From a virus, in IMG/VR virus record IMGVR_UViG_3300023178_000168, positions 1 to 32,785 of that record: a stretch of 32,785 bases of DNA, one strand, 5' to 3'. Of this stretch, positions 19,014 through 25,376 are shown in pieces. The notes below the pieces were generated by a model that saw nothing but the letters and a program-made list of their open reading frames with translations, was not told the origin of the DNA and did no database searches. Every line of letters begins with the position of its first letter. Within the stretch, counting starts at the first letter, position 1. The position numbers and the translations under genes were made by a program.

Positions 19014-20719
19014 ACACCCGACCTCCTGTTGCCGTGAGAGCGACCACCGCGAGACATTTCAGCACGAATAAGGTCGCCAATTTCGCGCGCAAGTTGTTTC
19101 TTATCGGTGCGGTCGGTCACACCACCGACATTGATGTTGACAGTCATACCGCCGCCACCGCCGCCACCAAAGCCCATTTCTCCCGCTTTTTCCAAAGGCA
19201 CAACGGCTTCTTTACCCGATGGGTTATCACCAATCATCGCGAGCGTTGGTCCTGTGACGATACCGCCTTCCGCAAGTTTTGGGATTTTCGGTAAGCCCAT
19301 CGTGCCGCCACCAAGAATCTCCGGCAGTTCAAACGAAAAGTCTTCCGCGAAGTCGTTGTAAATCCCAATGATACCGTTAAAAATTGCTTTAAAACCACCC
19401 CACAAAGCATCTCCGATTGAACCGGGTATGCCGATGAAAAAGTCAATGATGCTTCCAGCGATACCACTTATGAGGTCAACAAACCCGCTTAACAACCCAC
19501 CAATAAAACCAATGGCTGAAAGAAGACCATTGATAATCCCTTTACCGAGAGCAACAAACCCACCTATCAACCATGAAAAAAATCCTGTGACGCCGTTTAC
19601 TACCGCTGTTTTCAATTGAGACAATTTGGTGACCACCCAATTGAATGCAAAAGAAAGACCCGCTAAAATCTCATCGCGATAACGAATGACGGTTGCAACC
19701 AAAAACAACACAAGAGCGATAACAGCGGCAAATGGAAGACTTACACCTGCGATGAAAAGACCAACAAACACAAGAAGCGCGCTGATGATACCAAGAAAAA
19801 CACCTTTGATGCCTTCACCAGCACCCATCGCAAACGCTACGAGTCCAGCAACACCAGCGATGACAAGACCGATACCCGCAACTACCGCACCTGCTGTGCC
19901 TTTGATAGCGATAGCACTACCTGCTTTCATCAACGCAAACACTTTTTTAACCATCATGAGTGTTCCGATGAGTGTCACAAAGACACCAATACCTACACCA
20001 ATAGCCGCGTAAACATTATCAAACTCGTTATAGAATATGCGCGCCGCACCTACTGCAAGGACGATGGCTCCGACAATAACACCAACGGTCCCTCCAAGAA
20101 CAAGGGAGGATATACCCGCGGTCACAAATGCCGCCGCGAGGACATCAAGCATAGACGCTAAACCGCCTTCATCACCTTCACCTGTGATGACGATTAACAA
20201 CCCCTGCATTGCGTCGTGCAACGGTCCCATGTCTTCTGTAAACTTGAGGACCGGACTGTTCGCGCCCTCAAAGGCAATGGACAATGCGGCCAGCGCAAAT
20301 CCAACGATGAGGAAAATACTCACCAACGAAAACGCCGTTGTCATTAGACGCGTAAAACGGTTGTTAGCGGTTTGAAGAACTTTATTGCTTATTTTTTGCG
20401 CGACACCATGCGCGATGGTGGCGGCAACAAGTTTTTGCATCACCGTCATACCTTTGCGATGTTCTTTCTTTTGGGTATCGCTCATGGTTACATTTTGGCC
20501 TGTGATTTTGATGACATTTTTTGTCGCTTTGCCCCATGTCTGCATTGATTTAACCATTTTTCCAATCGGTGAGTTTTTGATTGTGCTTTTCCATTTTCCG
20601 AGATTTTTTTCAACAAGGCCGAACTTTTTTGAACTTTGAGAACTGATGTGACCTGCTTTTTCAAGAGTAGCGATTAGCCCGTCAAGTTTCGCGTTGACTG
20701 CATCAATGTCTTCGGCCAT
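19010..20719 (-). CDS. tail tape measure protein
   Basis: 569 residues. It sets tail length during tube assembly and is thought to be ejected with the DNA. The N-terminal 110 residues are basic and helical. Then follow many hydrophobic, Gly/Ala/Ile-rich segments (for example LVSIFLIVGFALAALSIAF and VGVIVGAIVLAVGAARIF) that could cross a membrane. Near the C-terminus is the signature LAEGGIVTGPTLAMIGDNPS followed by GKEAVVPLEK, common in tape measures, then a run of eight glycines and a basic tail. It starts 1 nt after the end of the frameshifted chaperone frame, the expected order. With about 0.15 nm per residue, as reported for other phages, the tail would be roughly 85 nm; this is an estimate. 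The protein is short compared with many tape measures and with the neighbouring giant protein. Confidence 0.95.
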   Translation of the reverse strand: MAEDIDAVNAKLDGLIATLEKAGHISSQSSKKFGLVEKNLGKWKSTIKNSPIGKMVKSMQTWGKATKNVIKITGQNVTMSDTQKKEHRKGMTVMQKLVAATIAHGVAQKISNKVLQTANNRFTRLMTTAFSLVSIFLIVGFALAALSIAFEGANSPVLKFTEDMGPLHDAMQGLLIVITGEGDEGGLASMLDVLAAAFVTAGISSLVLGGTVGVIVGAIVLAVGAARIFYNEFDNVYAAIGVGIGVFVTLIGTLMMVKKVFALMKAGSAIAIKGTAGAVVAGIGLVIAGVAGLVAFAMGAGEGIKGVFLGIISALLVFVGLFIAGVSLPFAAVIALVLFLVATVIRYRDEILAGLSFAFNWVVTKLSQLKTAVVNGVTGFFSWLIGGFVALGKGIINGLLSAIGFIGGLLSGFVDLISGIAGSIIDFFIGIPGSIGDALWGGFKAIFNGIIGIYNDFAEDFSFELPEILGGGTMGLPKIPKLAEGGIVTGPTLAMIGDNPSGKEAVVPLEKAGEMGFGGGGGGGMTVNINVGGVTDRTDKKQLAREIGDLIRAEMSRGGRSHGNRRSGV

Positions 20720-20720
20720 T

Positions 20721-21355
20721 TCACCATCCCTCGCTAAACGGCATCGGTCCGTGTGTTGAGCCTACGCGTGTCTTGTTCTTTGCTCCATCGGTCGCTTTTT
20801 CATACTCGTCGGCTTTGACGCGTTCAGCCGCGTTCGCCCATATAAACGAAGTTTCAAACGCGCTCATGCTCATATCCCACACTTGTTGAATGCTGATTCC
20901 ATAATGCTTGGCTACAAAGTATGCCGCCGCGTTGAAACCGTATTCAAGGTCGGGCGACGGTTTTTTGAGAAATTGATATGCTTCCTCTATTCGGTCGCCC
21001 CATCCACTAAAGGGTTAGCCAGCAAGTCTTGAGGTTGAGGCAACAACGCGGTGATTTGATTCGCGATGAATGGCCGTAGCGACAACATTTGCGGAATGGT
21101 GAGACGCGGTTCAGTTTTGTCAATAGCCTCGGCGAACATGTATTTCCAATAGTTCGCGAGGTCAATGTCAACTGAACCTTCGGTGGTGATGTTGACAAAA
21201 GTTTTGATTGCTTCTTGCAACTGCATGAAGGAAAGTTCCTTCACCCACACTTTTACAACCACATCGGGGTCGTTTTCGTCTGCTCGTATTTCATGCTCAA
21301 CCGCTTGGCTGTTCACCAAGAGGCTCATCGGGTCCGCTATTTTCGGCATTGTCAT
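20721..21355 (-). CDS. tail assembly chaperone, -1 frameshift product (gpGT-like)
   Basis: A second frame without a start codon runs from a TAA just upstream of CCCTTTA to a TGA at 20721-20723. It is in the -1 frame relative to the short chaperone. Slippage would join residues 1-116 of the short form to 95 further residues beginning SGWGDRIEEAYQFLKKPSPD, giving 211 residues. The extension (YGFNAAAYFVAKHYGISIQQ, FETSFIWANAAERVKADEYE) is helical and looks like a real tail chaperone T domain. It has no plausible start of its own, and the stretch would otherwise be an unexplained 265-nt gap before the tape measure. Lambda G/GT and many tailed phages use the same arrangement. The coordinates cover both parts; the reading frame changes at 21008. 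Confidence 0.88.
20987..21355 (-). CDS. tail assembly chaperone, short form (gpG-like)
   Basis: 122 residues ending at a TAG at 20987-20989. The ATG at 21355 has GGAG 6 nt upstream and is preferred to a GTG one codon earlier. The protein has PKIADPMSLLVNSQAVEHEI, then VVVKVWVKELSFMQLQEAIK and a mainly helical C-terminal half (YWKYMFAEAI, TIPQMLSLRPFIANQI). This is the usual make-up of the short chaperone made from the gene before the tape measure, which coats it during assembly and is absent from the finished virion. Its first 59 nt overlap the end of the upstream SAP-domain gene in another frame. The shift site CCCTTTA lies at codons 114-116, six codons before the end of the short form, so most ribosomes would stop at the TAG. 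Confidence 0.85.
   Translation of the reverse strand: MTMPKIADPMSLLVNSQAVEHEIRADENDPDVVVKVWVKELSFMQLQEAIKTFVNITTEGSVDIDLANYWKYMFAEAIDKTEPRLTIPQMLSLRPFIANQITALLPQPQDLLANPLVDGATE
21008..21014 (-). promoter_or_regulatory. programmed -1 ribosomal frameshift site CCCTTTA
   Basis: On the coding strand the short chaperone reads AAC CCT TTA GTG. The heptamer C CCT TTA fits X XXY YYZ, so both tRNAs can re-pair on CCC TTT. The -1 frame is closed by TAA immediately upstream and open for 95 codons downstream. A G-rich stretch (GGATGGGGCG) follows within a few bases and could help pause the ribosome; I did not identify a definite hairpin. Confidence 0.88.
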
Positions 21356-21722
21356 CACTTACTCCCTCATCACTTGTCGCGGCCTCTTCGGAGGGAGCGA
21401 CGACCTCGGCTTCAACTGCCTCTTCGGAGGGGGTATCGGCTTCGGTAAGGCGGGTAATGAGTTCCGCCTTTGTGCCTGTGACCGGTAGACCTCGCGCCCG
21501 TAGCAGGGCTTTGAGTTCGTCAACGGTCATGGACTCGTAATTGGGTTCGTCAACTTCAACGGGTTGCTCTTCCGTTTGCTGTTCTTCGGGAAATGGGTTG
21601 CCGTCAGTCTTGGCGGCTTCGGGATTGAACACTTCGTCAACGGGTTCAGCGATGAATGCGCCTTCTGCAACCGCACGAATACGCAACGCGCGGTTACCTC
21701 CAATGTGCATGTCGGACTTCAT
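21297..21722 (-). CDS. SAP-domain-containing acidic accessory protein
   Basis: 141 residues. The ATG at 21722 overlaps the preceding stop as TGATG and follows a G-rich site (GGCGGGTG); longer starts would run far into the upstream gene. The N-terminal part is a short beta-like segment (MHIGGNRALRIRAVAEGAFI). An acidic linker leads to a SAP/helix-extension-helix motif, MTVDELKALLRARGLPVTGT followed by KAELITRLTEAD, around residues 65-97. SAP motifs often bind DNA or act as small docking helices in virion proteins. The C-terminal 45 residues are acidic and disordered (Glu, Ser, Ala, Asp) and overlap the chaperone start in a different frame by 59 nt. The position between tail tube and chaperone suggests a neck or tail accessory protein; its role is unknown. 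Confidence 0.82.
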   Translation of the reverse strand: MKSDMHIGGNRALRIRAVAEGAFIAEPVDEVFNPEAAKTDGNPFPEEQQTEEQPVEVDEPNYESMTVDELKALLRARGLPVTGTKAELITRLTEADTPSEEAVEAEVVAPSEEAATSDEGVSDDNAENSGPDEPLGEQPSG

Positions 21723-21874
21723 CAAGCACACCCGCCTTGCTTCTCCATGCATTCGGAACACTTGTTCTTCCCGCAGTTATCGCAACACATCTTCGCGCGG
21801 CAACCACTTTTGCCGCACTCGTCACAGCCGTTGCCTTTGATAATAATTGTCCAAGCATCAACCATCGGATTCAT
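21722..21874 (-). CDS. 50-residue cysteine-rich zinc-finger-like protein with N-terminal MNPMxxAW motif
   Basis: 50 residues beginning MNPMVDAWTIIIKGN. Nine cysteines (residues 17, 20, 25, 30, 31, 34, 39, 42, 49) include three CxxC pairs, so it can probably bind one or two zinc ions. The ATG at 21874 is chosen because GAGGTGA lies 5 nt upstream and overlaps the preceding TGA; a longer reading from 21934 would run into the upstream gene. The first 8 residues match the tag-like motif of three other proteins here. The leader is part of a 22-bp repeat also found before the gene at 22364. No family is recognised. A structural zinc knuckle or a small binding protein is possible. It is only 10 nt from the gene before it and overlaps the SAP gene by 1 nt. 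Confidence 0.82.
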   Translation of the reverse strand: MNPMVDAWTIIIKGNGCDECGKSGCRAKMCCDNCGKNKCSECMEKQGGCA

Positions 21875-21891
21875 TTCGTTCACCTCACATG
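21870..21891 (-). repeat. 22-bp direct repeat, copy 1: stop, ribosome site and start module
   Basis: The 22 bases here are identical to 22360-22381. On the coding strand the unit contains an ATG codon, the TGA stop of the previous gene, GAGGTGA, and the next ATG followed by AA. Identity stops exactly at both ends (21869 differs from 22359, and 21892 from 22382). The downstream coding sequence has diverged at the DNA level although both proteins begin with the same kind of motif. Confidence 0.95.
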
Positions 21892-22364
21892 CGTTGGATT
21901 TGTTGCATCGTTGATGCAGACGGCTCAAAAACACTTGAGCCGGTGGGATTCATCGGGAATGCTTGACGGTAGTCTGCACCCGCTCCCGTTTGTTCTGCTC
22001 GTTGAGCCAAACGCTGTTGTTTTGCATCGCGTCTTCGGTCCAAGAAACCCTGTTTTGGTGGTCGCGAAATCGCTGACTCTTCTTGTCCTGTGTAAGCCGA
22101 TGTTTGGAATGAGCGTTCATTACCGACGGATGGGCGTTGCGCACGCTCCGGGTGGCCTCCCCTCATTTGGTGATTTCCGAATCTACGCATGTGTATTGCA
22201 CCAGCGGGTCGCGTGTTGCCTGTGTCATCGTAGGTTTCTCCGGGGCGTCGCACCAACTGTTGAGGTATCGTGCCTCCCGTTCTTGGCTGACTCGTTCCTT
22301 GTAGGTGTGCTTGTATTTCGGGGCGCGCTTTCAACAACGCCCATGCTTCATCTATTGGTTTCAT
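21885..22364 (-). CDS. basic, probably disordered protein with N-terminal MKPIDEAWALLK motif
   Basis: 159 residues starting at ATG 22364, which has GAGGTGA 5 nt upstream overlapping the stop of the tail tube gene. The first 12 residues (MKPIDEAWALLK) match the tag-like motif of the 50-residue and 109-residue proteins. The remainder is rich in Gln, Arg, Gly and Pro (HMRRFGNHQMRGGHPERAQR, LDRRRDAKQQRLAQRAEQTG) with low hydrophobic content and no cysteine, so it is likely flexible and basic. I do not recognise a family. It may be a virion-associated or assembly protein delivered through the N-terminal motif; that is inference. It lies directly after the tail tube gene and before the zinc-finger-like gene that shares its leader. 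Confidence 0.78.
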   Translation of the reverse strand: MKPIDEAWALLKARPEIQAHLQGTSQPRTGGTIPQQLVRRPGETYDDTGNTRPAGAIHMRRFGNHQMRGGHPERAQRPSVGNERSFQTSAYTGQEESAISRPPKQGFLDRRRDAKQQRLAQRAEQTGAGADYRQAFPMNPTGSSVFEPSASTMQQIQRM

Positions 22365-22381
22365 TTCGTTCACCTCACATG
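22360..22381 (-). repeat. 22-bp direct repeat, copy 2
   Basis: Identical to 21870-21891, 490 bp apart. It spans the final ATG-TGA of the tail tube gene, GAGGTGA and the ATG of the 159-residue gene. Because it holds a stop, a ribosome site and a start, duplication of this unit would graft an initiation signal onto a new gene. Confidence 0.95.
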
Positions 22382-24315
22382 TGCAAGAAAGCATCGCGCG
22401 AAATCACGCGCACATGTTTCGGCATGATTTTCAACTCACTCTTGATAACACCCTTGTCTTCGGGGATAGGGAGAGGGGCCTCCGAAATGATGTAGTCGTC
22501 AACGACGATGATGACTTCTTCGCGGTTTGAACCTTTACCGGCTTTTGTCAGCGTAAGTGTAATAGGTTCGGTGAACTCATGCGTTCGGTTGGTTCGGAAC
22601 TCGTGCCATATCAAGGGGTCACTTGCGATGACGGTCATGGACAATTCGTATTCCATCGTCTTTTCAATCATGAGGTTGGCGTTGCGCGAACCACCAAAGG
22701 GGATTTGCTCAAGCGAATCGCCAGCGGTGTTGCGGTCTTCGGCTTGACTGTTGCCGCGAATCGTGTAGATGGCTTCGGTGTTGTTGTTGCCGCTCAAAGC
22801 AAAGTTTGTGACCTGCGCGATGTTGACGCCAAACGAACTGATTTGCCCGTTGTAGAAGAAGAATGGCTTCTCGGTGTTGGGCGCGATGCCAGCCTTCTTG
22901 CGGTTGACTGTGGAGTTCGCGGTGTTCTCAAACATGCGGTGCGCGGTGTAGCGGTCGCCTTTGTCGGAGTTCTCAAGACGACCGGTGTCGGTGTAGCAGT
23001 AGAGCGCGTCAAAGTTGATGCTCAATTTGACTTCTGCATCTGCGTCAGCCGCGAGTGAGAAGTCCTTCACTTTGCATCCTTTCCAAACGCGCGTAAGTTG
23101 TTTGCTGTCCGATGCCGAACCGGGTGCGGCTTCGTTCGCCAATGCATCCGTCGTGTTGGCGTTGTATGAACCGGTGTTACGAGTGCGAATGCTTGATTCA
23201 ATCGCAAAAGAAGGGAGTGTAGCACCGGAGAAGAGCAAACGCTCCTGTCGGTTGGTGATGGTTCCGTAGTTGGCCGCGCCGACTTCAAAGTTCGGCGAAC
23301 CGTTGGTTGTGTTTGTCGCTTCATACTTCAAACGCTTGATGGTGTAGTTGCCAAGCGCGTGACTGAAATAGAATGGTTCGTCAACATGGATTCTGCGCTC
23401 GGTGAGCGTTTCGTCAACATACAACACTTGACGAATCTCGTTTCGTTCAACATTCTCCATATCTACGCCTGTGCCATCTGCACCCCATACTGCACCGGAA
23501 ACGGCGGCAGGGGTGTCTTTTGGGAAGGCAACCGTTGTGCCGTCCGCGATAATGATGTAATCACCGGGGTCCGGCTTTCCGGTCATCGTTCCTGTGAAAG
23601 CAACATAGGTATCACCCGCGGCGATGTCTTTCTTGGTGTGTCCGCTGGGGTCGGTCATCAGCGTGCTGGGAACATCAATGACCTCGCGACCAAGCGAGTA
23701 GTAGAGCCAGCGCGCGCTGTTCATCATCATTTCCATTGACCCACCCTCATTGGAGAATCGCTGTGGTTCTTGGATGACAACATCACGGCCTACACCGACG
23801 ATGTGCGAGCGTCGCACTTCCACTTTCGTTTCGGGGAGTGAGACGGTCGCCGCGAGGCCGATAAATTGGTCGGTAAGAACAGACTCGTCGGATAAGGCGG
23901 CTTGAGCGTTGTAAGTCATGCCTGTGTCAATCGTTGGTGTTCCTACCGTGTCAATAAGCAACTCATCACCCGATGTAGATGCAGTAGACACTTCTTTCAT
24001 CGCGGGAGAAACCGTGAGCGTGGCTCCTTCGTTCGCGACGATGGTGTAAACATGCCCTTTGGTAGCATTGTCATCGTCGGTAAAACTACCAGCACCGATG
24101 ACGCGAAGTTGACTGCCAACGAGCATTCCGGCAGGGTAGCGGAGAAGTGAGCCGGTTGAGAAGAAACCCGCCGTTGCACCGCTAAATGTGATGCCTGTTC
24201 CCGCCGCGTCGGTTGTAAATACCAATCCGCCGAACGAACCATGCGCGAGAACAATGCCGCACTCTTTGCCGAATGTGACTTCGGATAAGTCGCCTTTGTA
24301 AACTGTTGATACCAT
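22375..24315 (-). CDS. major tail (tube) protein, large
   Basis: 646 residues starting at an ATG 20 nt after the preceding stop, with only a weak upstream site (GGGGCG). The sequence is beta-rich throughout. Features compatible with a tail tube protein are WKGCKVKDFSLAADADAEVK and INFDALYC in the C-terminal half, then YELSMTVIASDPLIWHEFRT and ITLTLTKAGKGSNREEVIIV, ending in a strand-rich KSELKIMPKHVRVISRD. The N-terminal 130 residues (GSLLRYPAGMLVGSQLRVIG) and a middle region appear to be added domains. Its length is well above the usual 150-400 residues for tail tubes. The position after a tail-terminator-like gene and before the chaperone and tape measure fits the tube. The alternative is a sheath or another structural protein, but no separate tube candidate exists here. 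Confidence 0.82.
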   Translation of the reverse strand: MVSTVYKGDLSEVTFGKECGIVLAHGSFGGLVFTTDAAGTGITFSGATAGFFSTGSLLRYPAGMLVGSQLRVIGAGSFTDDDNATKGHVYTIVANEGATLTVSPAMKEVSTASTSGDELLIDTVGTPTIDTGMTYNAQAALSDESVLTDQFIGLAATVSLPETKVEVRRSHIVGVGRDVVIQEPQRFSNEGGSMEMMMNSARWLYYSLGREVIDVPSTLMTDPSGHTKKDIAAGDTYVAFTGTMTGKPDPGDYIIIADGTTVAFPKDTPAAVSGAVWGADGTGVDMENVERNEIRQVLYVDETLTERRIHVDEPFYFSHALGNYTIKRLKYEATNTTNGSPNFEVGAANYGTITNRQERLLFSGATLPSFAIESSIRTRNTGSYNANTTDALANEAAPGSASDSKQLTRVWKGCKVKDFSLAADADAEVKLSINFDALYCYTDTGRLENSDKGDRYTAHRMFENTANSTVNRKKAGIAPNTEKPFFFYNGQISSFGVNIAQVTNFALSGNNNTEAIYTIRGNSQAEDRNTAGDSLEQIPFGGSRNANLMIEKTMEYELSMTVIASDPLIWHEFRTNRTHEFTEPITLTLTKAGKGSNREEVIIVVDDYIISEAPLPIPEDKGVIKSELKIMPKHVRVISRDAFLHM

Positions 24316-24335
24316 GCTTTTCGCCCCGCCCTGTC

Positions 24336-24776
24336 TTACGCGATGAGTTCCGAGAATATAACGATTTCAACTTGGAAGGTCATCCTGTGGAGTCGCTTTG
24401 TCCGGTCCGAAAGGTCAGTTCGCATCTTATAGAGTAATCGGTCAAAGTTCGCGCCATCGCCTTTGCGCTGACTGTGAACGATACGACGAACCTCATCCTC
24501 CATTTTCATGAGGTGGCTACGACCGTTCATGGTGCGCGCGTCAACGGTGATGTTGATTCGCGTGTGAACAAAGTCGTAGAACACTTCGGGTTGCTCTTCG
24601 TTGTGGACTGTTTCGTAAAGGAGGATAGCGTCTTTGTTGGTGAGGTCAAGACGCTTACCGCGACCAGCCTCAACAGTAGTGATGTCCTCAACGATAGGTG
24701 TGCGTTGATTCGTGTTGCCGCGATTCCAATTATCCGTAAGGATTTTCTTGATGAGTTCAACGGATTCAAGAGCCAA
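24336..24776 (-). CDS. tail terminator / tail completion-like protein
   Basis: 146 residues from a TTG start at 24776. GGGAGGG lies 6 nt upstream of that TTG, and no ATG is well placed. The N-terminal helix (ALESVELIKKILTDNW) is followed by strands and the segment FYDFVHTRINITVDARTMNG, then a helix (SHLMKMEDEVRRIVHSQ) and a final strand (TFQVEIVIFSELIA). This alpha-beta plan and length match tail terminators that close the tail tube and join it to the head. It precedes the tail tube gene directly, the usual place. The gene overlaps the end of the upstream small gene by 11 nt. The family assignment is by plan and position, not by a diagnostic motif. Confidence 0.76.
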   Translation of the reverse strand: MALESVELIKKILTDNWNRGNTNQRTPIVEDITTVEAGRGKRLDLTNKDAILLYETVHNEEQPEVFYDFVHTRINITVDARTMNGRSHLMKMEDEVRRIVHSQRKGDGANFDRLLYKMRTDLSDRTKRLHRMTFQVEIVIFSELIA

Positions 24777-25050
24777 TAATATCCCTCCCTATTGCGGATT
24801 GTGCGCGTGCTTGTTTCTTCGCCAAAGCAACGATGTTCTTGTATTCGGGACTTGACTCGTCCATGACTTTTCCGTTCGCGTCAATCAACTCTCCTTCGCT
24901 GTTGACAGCCGCTCCGTATGCACTCGCGTTGGCGTCAAGGAAAATGCGACCTTTGTCGCTAAACACGCTGTTCTCACGCGCTTGCTTGACAGGCTCCATA
25001 AGAGCCTTCGCAATGGCTTTCTTGATTGCTTCTTTCATGTCATCACTCAT
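24766..25050 (-). CDS. small neck-region protein, function unknown
   Basis: 94 residues starting at ATG 25050 (MSDDMKEAIKKAIAKALMEP), which overlaps the upstream zinc-ribbon gene by 8 nt. No ribosome site is visible upstream, so coupled translation is likely; the next ATG four codons on is an alternative start. The N-terminus is a helical, Lys- and Ala-rich segment. The middle, RIFLDANASAYGAAVNSEGE then LIDANGKVMDE, looks like a short loop-strand region, and the C-terminus is helical (IVALAKKQARAQSAIGRDII). It sits between the head-tail connector and the tail terminator, where small neck or head-completion proteins are normal. I do not recognise a family. Confidence 0.72.
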   Translation of the reverse strand: MSDDMKEAIKKAIAKALMEPVKQARENSVFSDKGRIFLDANASAYGAAVNSEGELIDANGKVMDESSPEYKNIVALAKKQARAQSAIGRDIIGS

Positions 25051-25372
25051 TTTGTGTTTGGAATTGTTGTTGTTGCGGGAATGCGTTGGGGTCATTCATT
25101 GAATAGCCCTGCTGGTCCAATCCTTGCTCAATATGAGGCATGTTGGATTGCATGTATTCCTCCATTTTTCGCTCATGACACAATTTGCATCTCATTTCGT
25201 TAGGGTAAAAATGGCCTACATCAAGACTCCGAAGACCGCTACCGCATGGACACTCCCTCGCGCCGTAATTGACAGGTCGCTGGTTCTGCTGACCTTCAAG
25301 TTGAATGCGTTGCAACAGGTTCAACTTTTTTTCCTCTTTCAACAATCTCCATGCATGATTCATCGGATTCAT
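25043..25372 (-). CDS. zinc-ribbon-like protein with N-terminal MNPMNHAWRLLK motif
   Basis: 109 residues. The first 12 residues (MNPMNHAWRLLK) form one of the four tag-like motifs, followed by a charged helix (EEKKLNLLQRIQLEGQQ). Cys41, Cys43, Cys62 and Cys65 (ECPCGSG and RCKLCHE) form a probable zinc-binding site. The C-terminus is Gln-, Asn- and Pro-rich and likely disordered (PNAFPQQQQFQTQNE). It begins 4 nt after the connector stop with a weak GTGA-type ribosome site, so coupling is probable. CPCGSG recalls the SEC-C metal motif, but the second half does not match it. No function is recognised. Genes in this neck position usually encode connector or completion proteins. Confidence 0.82.
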   Translation of the reverse strand: MNPMNHAWRLLKEEKKLNLLQRIQLEGQQNQRPVNYGARECPCGSGLRSLDVGHFYPNEMRCKLCHERKMEEYMQSNMPHIEQGLDQQGYSMNDPNAFPQQQQFQTQNE

Positions 25373-25376
25373 ATTA

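Noticed and set aside
25043-25372. SEC-C metal-binding motif in the 109-residue protein
   Set aside because: CPCGSG fits the first half only; the second half is CKLC 18 residues later, not the SEC-C pattern.
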